In this document: positions 7,669 through 12,893 of the stretch, piece after piece | Layout of the letters: each line of letters opens with the position of its first letter | How positions within the stretch are numbered: the stretch's first letter is position 1 | Assembly (NCBI GenBank): GCA_019348305.1 | Contig: JAHWJQ010000045.1 | Location: forward strand, 1 to 12,893 | From: Actinomycetota bacterium | GTDB lineage: Bacteria; Actinomycetota; Acidimicrobiia; Acidimicrobiales; CADCTF01 | Length of the DNA stretch: 12,893 nt | Reading direction: 5' to 3' | Notes under the pieces: model-generated | What the model was told of the DNA's origin: nothing | What the model saw: the letters and a program-made list of their open reading frames with translations, nothing else | The model's database searches: none | Position numbers and translations under genes: made by a program

Positions 7669-7687
7669 TCGTGGGCTTCGCCCACGA
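7669..7687. other. 8-base-pair perfect hairpin in intergenic DNA
   Basis: TCGTGGGC (7669-7676) and GCCCACGA (7680-7687) pair perfectly around the 3-base loop TTC. An alternative pairing of GCTCG (7667-7671) with CGAGC (7693-7697) could compete with it. It lies about 95 bases upstream of the start of the minus-strand small gene, outside any gene. It has no T-run. Its role is unknown; it could be a protein-binding inverted repeat or an RNA hairpin. Confidence 0.5.
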
Positions 7688-7934
7688 AGGCCCGAGCGCC
7701 TGACGTGCGTAAAGGGGGAACCGAGTCTTCCCGGTCGGGCGTTCGGGACTGGTTGACACCAGCCGCGTCAGGCGATGCGGTAGCGCCGGCGGCGGGCCTT
7801 GGCCGCCAGCAGCGTGACCCCTGGCCGGCGGGCCGGCTGGGGGCGCAGCGGCTCCGGTGGTCGCCGCAAGCTACGGGGCGGTTCGGTTCTCGGGGGCCTG
7901 GTCACATACCGGAGTTCGCCACCCCTGGTGCCCC

Positions 7935-7972
7935 TCCTTCGGCAACGCCCAAATCGGACACACCACCCGTGC
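7935..7972 (-). repeat. Possible diverged core of the structured intergenic repeat, copy 3
   Basis: Reading the minus strand, GCACGGGTGG, GTGTGTCCGATTTGGGCG and GCCGAAGGA follow the order and spacing of GCACGCGGTC, GTGTGGCCGGATCTGGCG and CCGAAAGGA in the copy at 12255-12332. The inner-hairpin region and the GAAGGA block are recognisable, but the outer inverted arms are not, so this is at best a decayed or partial copy. It lies upstream of the TetR gene rather than between convergent genes, unlike the two better copies. The match could be partly due to GC-rich composition. Confidence 0.35.
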
Positions 7973-7995
7973 CGGGCGCCAGCCGCGGCTGTCTG

Positions 7996-8011
7996 GTTAC
8001 CGTTGGGTAAC
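7996..8011. promoter_or_regulatory. Palindromic operator directly before the TetR gene
   Basis: GTTACC (7996-8001) and GGTAAC (8006-8011) form a perfect inverted repeat with a 4-base centre (GTTG), ending one base before the ATG at 8013. The length and symmetry fit a TetR-family operator. It overlaps TACCGT (7998-8003), which has the TANNNT form of a -10 box placed for a leaderless or nearly leaderless transcript. Binding here would block transcription of the regulator itself, so autorepression is the natural reading. The absence of a Shine-Dalgarno site fits a leaderless gene. Confidence 0.55.
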
Positions 8012-8012
8012 G

Positions 8013-8597
8013 ATGCCCCGCCGCCTCCCCGCCCCCCGCCGCCGCCGCCAGCTGCTCGACGTCGCCCTCGAGCGGTTCGCGGCGAACGGGTTCCACGCCA
8101 CCTCGATGGACGAGATCGCGGAGGCGGCCGGCGTCACCAAGCCAGTGCTCTACCAGCACTTCGGCTCCAAGCGCCAGCTCTATCTCGAGTTGCTCGACGA
8201 CGTCGTCGGCCAGCTGATGGACGCGGTCACCAAGGCCACGGCCAGCGCCCACGGGCCACACCAGCAGGTGGAGGCCGGCTTCGCTGCCTACGTGGGCTAC
8301 ATGGTCGAGCGCCCCCAGGCCTTCCCGCTGCTGTACGGCGGTGGCTCGCGCCGTGACCCTGAGTTCGCCGAGGCGGTGGCCCGGGCCGAGGACGCCATGG
8401 CCGAGGGGGTGGCGGCGCTCATCGAGGCCGACATCGACGCCAACCACCGGCGGATGCTGGCCTACGCCGTGGTGGGGATGGCCGAGGGCGTGCTGCGCCA
8501 CTGGGAGACCGAGCGGCCCGCCATTCCCCCCGACGCACTGGTACGCCAGATGGCCGACCTCGCCTGGGCGGGCCTGCGTGGCGTGCGCAGAGTGTGA
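8013..8597 (+). CDS. TetR/AcrR-family transcriptional regulator
   Basis: The 194-residue product has a typical TetR N-terminus: a basic arm (MPRRLPAPRRRRQ), helix 1 LLDVALERFAANGFHATSM, and the helix-turn-helix DEIAEAAGVTKPVLYQHFGSKRQLY (about 33-57). The remaining 130 or so residues are the helical ligand-binding and dimer domain, which is too variable to indicate a ligand. I chose ATG 8013 because the arm begins there; an in-frame GTG at 7857 would add 52 residues of non-coding-like sequence. A palindrome ends one base before the ATG and suggests autorepression. Possible targets include the divergent small gene at 7247-7573, though nothing shows this. The gene converges on the HemD fusion gene, with 9 bases between stop codons and no visible terminator. 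Confidence 0.92.
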   Translation: MPRRLPAPRRRRQLLDVALERFAANGFHATSMDEIAEAAGVTKPVLYQHFGSKRQLYLELLDDVVGQLMDAVTKATASAHGPHQQVEAGFAAYVGYMVERPQAFPLLYGGGSRRDPEFAEAVARAEDAMAEGVAALIEADIDANHRRMLAYAVVGMAEGVLRHWETERPAIPPDALVRQMADLAWAGLRGVRRV

Positions 8598-8606
8598 TCT
8601 CGGCCG

Positions 8607-10688
8607 CTACTCCGGATCGAGATTGACCAGCTCGAGCTCGTAGCCGGACTCGCCGGCAGCCGAGTCTCGGCTCCTGGTGGTGCTCTTGACGATGATGCCG
8701 TGGCGGGGTGAGGCCAACGTGGTGCTGACGTTGTCGACGGTCCGGCCCCCGAAGTCGAAGCGCTCCGTCTCCTCGATGGCCCAGACGTCGACCGTCTGGC
8801 CGGCCACCCGCACCCGCTTGAGGGCGGTGACCCTGCCCGTCGACTGGTAGCCCAGCACCAGCGGGGTCGGACCGATGCCCTCCAGGGTGCAGCTGCTGCG
8901 GGCCTCCCAGGAAACGCCCACCGCCAACGGCAGGCGGCTGCGCAGGACGTCGGGCTCCCAGTCACAGCTCCGGGAGGCTCCCCCGAGCGTGAAGACGGTC
9001 TTCGTCACGTAGGCCCCGTCGGGGCGCCAGCTCAGGTCGCTCGTCGTGTCGAGTCCGCCTCCCTGGCGGGTGACCACCTGGCGGATCTCGTCGCCCACCC
9101 GGCCCCGGTCCTCGACTCGGGTGACTGACGTGCTCTCCTGGCCGCCCTGAAGGTAGCGATAGCGGTAGGTACCGGCCCGGGGCGGCACCGTGGGGCCCGG
9201 ATCGGCGGGTGGGCCCAGGTCCGCGGGGGGAGCGTTGGCCGCCGGCGGCGCCAGGGGTGAGCCGGGAGACAGGGGCACGTCCAGGGTGGCGCCGCTACCG
9301 GAGGAGGTCGGGGCGTCGCCGGTTCCGCTTCGGGCGGGTTCGCTGTCGCCGGTGCCGGCGCCTCTGGTGGCTGCGGAGCGGGTGGCCGGGGCCGTTGCTG
9401 AGCCGTCGCCGCCGTCGTTGAGCATCGGGATGGCGACGAGCGCGCCGGCGAGGCAGGCCGCGGTGAGGACCCACAGGACCCGTCGGACGAGCCGGTTCGC
9501 GGGCACGACGCCCATGGTAGGGGCGGCCCTTGGACGGGCGGCGGCATCCGCCGGCGGCGGCGTCGTGGGGGTCGTGGGGGCGGCGGCGTCGAGGCGGTAG
9601 CCCCGCCGGACCACGGTGTGCAGGCCGGCCGCTGCCGGGCCGAGCCGTCGGCGCAGCCGGGCGACTGCCACCTCGAGGGCGTGAGGGTCGGCCTGGGCTG
9701 TGCCCCACACCTCGACCAGAAGCTGGCGCTTCGTCACGATGGCGCCCGGCCGGCGGGCCAGCACCTCGAGCACCTCGCGCTCGCGATTCGTCATCGAGGT
9801 GGCGTGGCCGTTGATGACGAGGCGGCTGCCCTGGACCGCCACCCGGTGGCCGGCGATGGCGAAGTGGCGCCGCTCACCGGCGAGGGCACTGGTGAGGGTG
9901 GCGACCATTGAGCCGAGACGGGCCCGCTCTGGCGCGAGCGCTCCGTCGAAGCCGGCCTGCAGGGCCGCCCCCCGGCACACCGGGCCGACGCACACGGCCA
10001 GCACCCGCTCCTCGAAGGCCTTTCGGAGCTCCGCGGCGGTGCCCAACGAGTGGGCCAAGGTGAGGAGGTTCGTCACCGCGGGGGCGCTCGTGAAGGTGAT
10101 GGCGTCGAGGTGGCCGGCGCAGGCCTGCTCCACCAGCCGGCGGGCCGGATGTTCGTCCTCCGGCAGGGTCCAGCGGTAGACGGGGACCTCGACCACGTCA
10201 CAGCCGGCGGCGCGCAGCTCCCGGGCCGGGTCGGGCGCCAGCCCGCCGTCGAGCTGCACGGCCACACGCAGACCGGCCACTTCGCCGGCCAGCAGGTGGT
10301 CGATCAGGTCGCGGAAGCGCTCGGTCGGGGCCTGCCATGCCACTTCGAGGCCGGCCGTGACGAGGGCGCCGGCCGCCTTCGGCCCCCGGGCCAGCAGGCG
10401 GGCCGACCGCAGCGACTGCAGCAGCGCGGTCTCCAGGCCCCAACTGGCGGCAGCCGCCATCCACGTCCGCACGCCGAGGCCGGTGCTGGCCAGCACCACG
10501 TCGGGCGGGTGAGCGACGAGCGACTCGGTGGCGGCTCGGAGGCCGGCCTCGGGGCCGAGCGGCAGCACCTGCACCGTCGGTCCGTGCACGACCCGCGCCC
10601 CCCGCCTAGCCAGCATCTCGGCCTGCTCGCCGGCCCGCCGATCGGCGGTGATGCCGACGACGAAGCCCTCGAGCGGGCGGGAGCTCAC
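8607..10688 (-). CDS. HemD (uroporphyrinogen-III synthase)-like domain fused to OmpR-type winged helix, one TM helix and extracytoplasmic domain
   Basis: One uninterrupted frame of 693 residues (from GTG 10688). Residues 6-270 are a HemD-like domain: FVVGITADRRAGEQAEMLAR at the start, AITFTSAPAVTNLL in the middle and VCVGPVCRGAALQAG near the end. Residues 276-366 form an OmpR/PhoB C-terminal winged helix with LVINGHATSMTNREREVLEVLARR, VTKRQLLVEVWG, VAVARLRRRLG and VVRRGYRL. A basic stretch (NRLVRR) precedes one membrane helix at about 401-422, so the DNA-binding part should be cytoplasmic and the rest outside. A Pro/Ala/Gly/Ser-rich linker (423-503) leads to a beta-rich domain (506-693) with a possible disulfide pair (C575, C600). 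HemD-wHTH fusions are known in actinobacteria (for example Rv0260c), but I know of none with this added membrane and external part. A TTG at 10748 (713 residues) is an alternative start; it lies within the right arm of a strong hairpin. A regulatory rather than haem-synthetic role is inferred. Confidence 0.85.
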   Translation of the reverse strand: MSSRPLEGFVVGITADRRAGEQAEMLARRGARVVHGPTVQVLPLGPEAGLRAATESLVAHPPDVVLASTGLGVRTWMAAAASWGLETALLQSLRSARLLARGPKAAGALVTAGLEVAWQAPTERFRDLIDHLLAGEVAGLRVAVQLDGGLAPDPARELRAAGCDVVEVPVYRWTLPEDEHPARRLVEQACAGHLDAITFTSAPAVTNLLTLAHSLGTAAELRKAFEERVLAVCVGPVCRGAALQAGFDGALAPERARLGSMVATLTSALAGERRHFAIAGHRVAVQGSRLVINGHATSMTNREREVLEVLARRPGAIVTKRQLLVEVWGTAQADPHALEVAVARLRRRLGPAAAGLHTVVRRGYRLDAAAPTTPTTPPPADAAARPRAAPTMGVVPANRLVRRVLWVLTAACLAGALVAIPMLNDGGDGSATAPATRSAATRGAGTGDSEPARSGTGDAPTSSGSGATLDVPLSPGSPLAPPAANAPPADLGPPADPGPTVPPRAGTYRYRYLQGGQESTSVTRVEDRGRVGDEIRQVVTRQGGGLDTTSDLSWRPDGAYVTKTVFTLGGASRSCDWEPDVLRSRLPLAVGVSWEARSSCTLEGIGPTPLVLGYQSTGRVTALKRVRVAGQTVDVWAIEETERFDFGGRTVDNVSTTLASPRHGIIVKSTTRSRDSAAGESGYELELVNLDPE

Positions 10689-10702
10689 AACTGCAAGGTA
10701 GG
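10689..10702 (-). promoter_or_regulatory. Possible -10 box for a leaderless HemD-fusion transcript
   Basis: On the minus strand TACCTT lies 6 bases before the GTG at 10688. It has the TANNNT form, and the spacing would place the transcription start at the GTG itself, giving a leaderless mRNA. This would explain the absence of a Shine-Dalgarno site. I see no good -35 box. The evidence is only a short motif and a plausible distance. Confidence 0.3.
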
Positions 10703-10721
10703 CAGGGTGTGTTTCGAGGCT

Positions 10722-10749
10722 GTTGCCGGCGGCGCGCCCGCCGGTCAAC
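10722..10749. terminator. Strong intercistronic hairpin upstream of the HemD fusion gene
   Basis: GTTGCCGGCGG (10722-10732) pairs with CCGCCGG plus CAAC (10738-10749) around the loop CGCGC, with one bulged base at 10745: 11 very GC-rich pairs. It lies between the stop of the flavin-reductase-like gene (10785) and the GTG start of the fusion gene (10688), both on the minus strand. It has no T-run. It could terminate or attenuate the upstream transcript, or be a binding site for the winged helix. It overlaps the alternative TTG start at 10748. Confidence 0.45.
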
Positions 10750-10763
10750 GTTGCCCTCTGCGT

Positions 10764-10790
10764 GCCTGACGTGGGCCAGGCCGGTCAGGC
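10764..10790. other. Inverted repeat across the stop codon of the flavin-reductase-like gene
   Basis: GCCTGAC (10764-10770) and GTCAGGC (10784-10790) form a perfect 7-base inverted repeat with a 13-base loop that itself contains GGCCAGGCC. The stop codon TGA (10787-10785 on the minus strand) lies in one arm. Together with the hairpin at 10722-10749 it makes two tandem hairpins at the 3' end of the upstream gene. There is no T-run. Confidence 0.4.
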
Positions 10791-11282
10791 CTCGTGGCCG
10801 GGGTCCACGTCCTTCATGGCCTGGAAGCCCAACTGGCCGCCCCAAGGCGCAGAAGCCGCCGCGAAGGGCTCGAGCAGATGCCCAACGTGGTCACCGGTCT
10901 CGAGCCGGTCGATGATCCGGCCCGCCACCCAGTTGGCGCAGTCGGTGAGCAGCGGGAGCCCCGCCGGCCCCTCCTTCCACGCGCAACGCTCGAACTTGTC
11001 GACCTCGTCTCCGGTGTTGGAGCCGAACAGGGTTGCGAGGTCCCGCTGGTCGGCGGCGGGGAAGTGGACGAGCAGGTCGGCTGCCCTCGTCGCCAACCGA
11101 GTGGTGTGGTTGCGCTTGGACAACCAGACGATCAACAGCGGCGGGTCGATGCTGCACTGGGCGGCGAAGCCCACCAGGCAGCCGCCCCGGTCGCGGCCGT
11201 CGCTCGTGGTGACGATCAACATCGGGTAGTCCAGCTGGGCGACCGTCGCCTGGAGCGCCTCGTTGTAGCGGGTGTCTGTCAC
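10785..11282 (-). CDS. Flavin reductase-like (FMN-binding split-barrel) protein
   Basis: The 165-residue product resembles the flavin-reductase-like FMN-binding family. It has a split-barrel order with YPMLIVTTSDGRDRGGCLVGF (19-39), CSIDPPLLIVWLSKRNHT (43-60) and, near the C-terminal end, RIIDRLETGDHVGHLLEP (122-139), where the DH-G pattern is common in these proteins. Members reduce flavin with NAD(P)H to supply monooxygenases, or simply bind FMN; the partner is not visible here, since no monooxygenase is adjacent. The length is normal for a single-domain member. The start is GTG at 11282 without a clear ribosome binding site. The HemD fusion gene follows on the same strand after about 96 bases that contain two hairpins, so the two genes may or may not share a transcript. 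It diverges from the surface protein gene. Confidence 0.8.
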   Translation of the reverse strand: MTDTRYNEALQATVAQLDYPMLIVTTSDGRDRGGCLVGFAAQCSIDPPLLIVWLSKRNHTTRLATRAADLLVHFPAADQRDLATLFGSNTGDEVDKFERCAWKEGPAGLPLLTDCANWVAGRIIDRLETGDHVGHLLEPFAAASAPWGGQLGFQAMKDVDPGHEA

Positions 11283-11359
11283 GGGAGCGCTCTACCCGTT
11301 CGCGGTGAAGCGTGCGATGTGGTGCAATGGGAACAGCGTTGGCAGGGGGAGAGCACCAG

Positions 11360-12253
11360 GTGGGACGGCAGAAGCGGGCGGCGGGCGCTTTGGTGGCGTT
11401 GCTGTTGGCCGCTTCGGTGGTGTTCACCACGGGGGCGTGGGCGTGCACGCCCCAGGCGTCGCTCAACGTCGACCGCAGCTCGGCGCCGGCCGGCTCGTCC
11501 GTCACGGTGCTGGGGGATCGCTGGGCACAGGGCCAAGCGGTCACGATCCGCTGGAACGACCCCGAAGGCCCGGTCCTGGCCACCGCCGCGGCTCCCAAGT
11601 TCTCCACCGCTCTCACCATCCCGTCCAACGCATCCCCCGGCGACTACGTCATCGTGGGCACCCAGGACCAGGGGGGGCGGGCACGGGTGCCGTTCCGGGT
11701 GACGGCGGCGGCGCCGACCACCACGACGGCGCCACCCACCACGACGGCACGACCCACGACCACCACAACCTCGCCCTCCAGTACGACGACCACCGCAGCT
11801 CCCCAGAGCAACGCCTCGGCATCGTCGTCATCCGGCGGTGGCCGGACCTCCTCCTCGGCCGGCTCCCCTGCCCCTCCCCAGCAGTCGGGCGGCGGCGGCG
11901 GTGCAACCGCGACGCCGGCCACGAAGTCGGCCACCGCCATAGCCTCAGCACCCGCACCTGGAGCTGTCTCGTCGAGCAGCACCACTTCAACAGCAGCGCC
12001 CGCCGGCGCCGGTCCGTCAGGACGGCCGACCGCGGAACAAGCGATGCCCCCCGTCTCCGCCGAGGTCACCCCGTCAGCGGAGGTCGCAGACGCCAAGGTG
12101 GAGCAAGGCCAGCGACTTGACGGTGCCCGCCTCGCCTCCGGACGCCCCGCCGACCGCGGGCCCGGGCTCCTGCTGCAGCTGGCAGCCACCGGCGCGGTCT
12201 TGGTCGTCGCCGCTCGGACGACACGGAGGATACGCGCCCGCGGCGCCGCCTGA
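11360..12253 (+). CDS. Secreted Thr/Ser/Pro-rich surface protein with C-terminal membrane anchor
   Basis: The 297-residue product begins with a Sec-type signal peptide (MGRQKRAAGALVALLLAASV...) ending in AWA before C29, a good signal peptidase I site; it does not fit a lipoprotein box. Residues about 29-115 form one beta-rich, Ig-like domain (SLNVDRSSAPAGSSVTVLGD, VTIRWNDPEGPVLATA, YVIVGTQDQGGRARVPFRVT). A long low-complexity region rich in Thr, Ser, Pro, Ala and Gly follows (116-225), probably an extended and possibly glycosylated stalk. The C-terminus has a hydrophobic helix (269-286) and a basic tail RTTRRIRARGAA. I see no LPXTG-type motif, so it is probably anchored by the helix rather than by a sortase. 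GTG 11360 is preferred because AGGGGGA lies 9 bases upstream (11344-11350) and the signal peptide starts there. An in-frame GTG at 11312 would add 16 residues. Confidence 0.8.
   Translation: MGRQKRAAGALVALLLAASVVFTTGAWACTPQASLNVDRSSAPAGSSVTVLGDRWAQGQAVTIRWNDPEGPVLATAAAPKFSTALTIPSNASPGDYVIVGTQDQGGRARVPFRVTAAAPTTTTAPPTTTARPTTTTTSPSSTTTTAAPQSNASASSSSGGGRTSSSAGSPAPPQQSGGGGGATATPATKSATAIASAPAPGAVSSSSTTSTAAPAGAGPSGRPTAEQAMPPVSAEVTPSAEVADAKVEQGQRLDGARLASGRPADRGPGLLLQLAATGAVLVVAARTTRRIRARGAA
11715..11800 (+). repeat. Low-complexity ACC/ACG triplet tract encoding the Thr-rich stalk
   Basis: This stretch is dominated by imperfect ACC, ACG and ACA triplets, giving runs such as PTTTTAPPTTTARPTTTTT in the surface protein. 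Such tracts can change length by slippage, although the codons here are mixed, which slows that. It is part of the coding sequence and not a separate element. Confidence 0.6.
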
Positions 12254-12254
12254 G

Positions 12255-12332
12255 CCGATGGTTTGGCCCGTTCTGGCTGTTGCACGCGGTCGTGTGGCCG
12301 GATCTGGCGACCGAAAGGACCCAGACGATCGG
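12255..12332. repeat. Structured intergenic repeat, copy 2
   Basis: This 78-base element begins two bases after the stop of the surface protein gene and lies before the 3' end of the convergent ABC gene. CCGATGGTTTGG (12255-12266) faces CCAGACGATCGG (12321-12332): 11 of 12 positions pair, counting one T-G wobble, with a G-G mismatch. The inner hairpin is GGTC 12288-12291 with GACC 12309-12312 and GCC 12297-12299 with GGC 12306-12308. Block order and distances match copy 1 (340-415) almost exactly, including seven bases between GACC and CCCAG. Both good copies sit between convergent genes, which favours a role in transcript ends or in structured RNA. Confidence 0.7.
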
Positions 12333-12393
12333 GTGTCCCGCCGTCCCCGGCCGCCCGCGGGCCGGTGACCTGCACTGCCGTCGCGGGAACGCG

Positions 12394-12893
12394 CTAGCTG
12401 TAGGCGGCGGCCTGAATCGCGTAGAGCTGGGCGTAGTGGCCTCCGCGGGCGATGAGGTCGGCGTGGGTGCCCACCTCCACGACACGGCTACCGCTGAGCA
12501 CGACGATCAGGTCAGCCATACGGACAGTCGAGAAGCGGTGGGACACGAGAATCGTGATCCGCCCGCCCGAAGCGGCGGCGGCGGCTGCGTACCGCTCGAA
12601 CAGGGCGTGCTCGGTCTCGGCGTCCAAGGCGGCGGTCGGCTCATCGAGCACCAGCACCAGCGGGTCGTCGCGCATGAACCCCCTGGCAAGTGCCAGCTTC
12701 TGCACTGACCGAACGACACCTCCATCCCGTCGGGCCAGGTGGGGGGGAGCTGGGTCTCCAGGCCCGCCGGGAGCCGGCCGACGACATCATGCGCCCCTGC
12801 CCGGTCGAGAGCGGCGCCGGCGGCGGGCCCGTCATCGAGGCGGGGCTCGTCACCCACCCCGACCGAGTGGCGGGCGCGGAGCTCGAAGCGGAA
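12394..12893 (-). pseudogene. ABC exporter ATP-binding protein, 3' part, frameshifted in the signature motif
   Basis: Only the C-terminal part of the nucleotide-binding domain is visible; the gene continues past the right edge. From the edge the frame reads FRFELRARHSVGVGDEPRL through LPAGLETQLPPTWPDGMEVSFGQ, then shifts. Downstream, in another frame, QKLALARGFMRDD continues with Walker B LVLVLDEPTAALD and the H-loop ILVSHRFSTVRMADLIVVL, ending in a normal C-terminus (TAG at 12396-12394). The expected VSFGQWQKLALARG needs TGG between CAG and CAG, but the sequence has CAGTGCAG at about 12701-12708, so one G seems missing. The domain order and SHRFST signature resemble ABCB-type exporters with fused membrane and ATPase domains; the membrane part is outside the window. 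The defect is either a real single-base deletion or a sequencing or assembly error; all else looks intact. Confidence 0.8.

Larger units (their letters stand above)
7574..8012. other. 439-base divergent intergenic region
   Basis: I see no credible gene here; open frames crossing it have non-coding composition and no good start. It holds, from left to right: the strong ribosome binding site and possible sigma-B-like promoter of the minus-strand gene (to 7636), an 8-base-stem hairpin (7669-7687), a near-copy of the 19-base unit found at 7228-7246 (7753-7771) overlapping the small inverted repeat CTGGT-TGAC-ACCAG (7749-7762), a diverged core of the structured repeat (7935-7972), and a palindrome directly before the TetR start (7996-8011). 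Confidence 0.6.

Noticed and set aside
7247..7759. A 170-residue form of the small minus-strand protein
   Set aside because: The ATG at 7573 has an excellent ribosome binding site, and the extension would cover a hairpin and a promoter-like region.
7753..7781. A sigma-70 promoter on the plus strand based on TTGACA at 7753-7758
   Set aside because: No acceptable -10 box lies at 16-18 bases (TGCGGT at 17), and the motif is part of a 19-base unit that also occurs elsewhere.
7857..8012. An N-terminal extension of the TetR regulator from GTG 7857
   Set aside because: The added 52 residues do not look like protein and cover a palindrome and repeat-like DNA; TetR proteins normally begin a few residues before helix 1.
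11380..11450. Surface protein as a lipoprotein with lipid-modified C29
   Set aside because: The residues before the Cys are G-A-W-A, which do not match the lipobox pattern; AWA is a good signal peptidase I site.

Overview
The window is GC-rich bacterial DNA (roughly 70 percent G+C by eye), with many GTG starts, very short intergenic gaps and several genes lacking a clear Shine-Dalgarno site. These traits, plus a HemD domain joined to an OmpR-type winged helix, a DUF5317-like membrane protein, a sortase-like tail and a Thr/Pro-rich surface protein, point to Actinomycetota. A deep lineage such as Acidimicrobiia is my inference, not something the sequence proves. I see no rRNA, tRNA, CRISPR array, insertion sequence, integrase or phage gene.

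Layout. Positions 1-308 (+) hold the C-terminal end of a membrane protein that resembles the tail of an actinobacterial sortase. A structured intergenic repeat (340-415) separates it from a convergent CcdA-type thiol-disulfide membrane protein (446-1180, -). A small GlsB/YeaQ-type membrane protein follows (1265-1561, +). Next is a minus-strand pair: an enoyl-CoA hydratase-like protein (2556-3344) and GDP-mannose 4,6-dehydratase (1563-2546). Diverging from it is a tight plus-strand run: a DUF5317-like membrane protein (3384-3950), a conserved unknown (3967-4707), a GT-B glycosyltransferase (4714-5730) and a small two-helix membrane protein (5727-6026). A zinc alcohol dehydrogenase (6111-7214) follows with its own ribosome binding site. 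A small hydrophilic unknown protein (7247-7573, -) and a TetR regulator (8013-8597, +) flank a 439-base gap that holds hairpins, a possible stress-sigma promoter and a palindromic operator.

The most unusual gene is at 8607-10688 (-). It is one uninterrupted frame encoding a uroporphyrinogen-III-synthase (HemD) domain, an OmpR/PhoB-type DNA-binding winged helix, one membrane-spanning helix, a long Pro/Ala/Gly/Ser-rich linker and a beta-rich extracytoplasmic domain. This looks like a ToxR/CadC-style membrane-tethered regulator that carries a HemD fold at its N-terminus. Two hairpins separate it from an upstream flavin-reductase-like gene (10785-11282, -). A secreted, membrane-anchored Thr/Ser/Pro-rich surface protein diverges at 11360-12253 (+). 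Two bases after its stop codon a second copy of the structured repeat begins (12255-12332). The window ends in a minus-strand ABC exporter ATPase (12394-12893) that is frameshifted inside its signature motif.

The genes do not form one obvious pathway. Envelope functions dominate: sortase-like tail, CcdA, GDP-sugar synthesis, glycosyltransferase, small membrane proteins, surface protein, ABC exporter and a membrane-spanning regulator. Two signals deserve most attention: the HemD-wHTH-TM-sensor fusion, and the intergenic repeat whose outer stem is kept by paired base changes.
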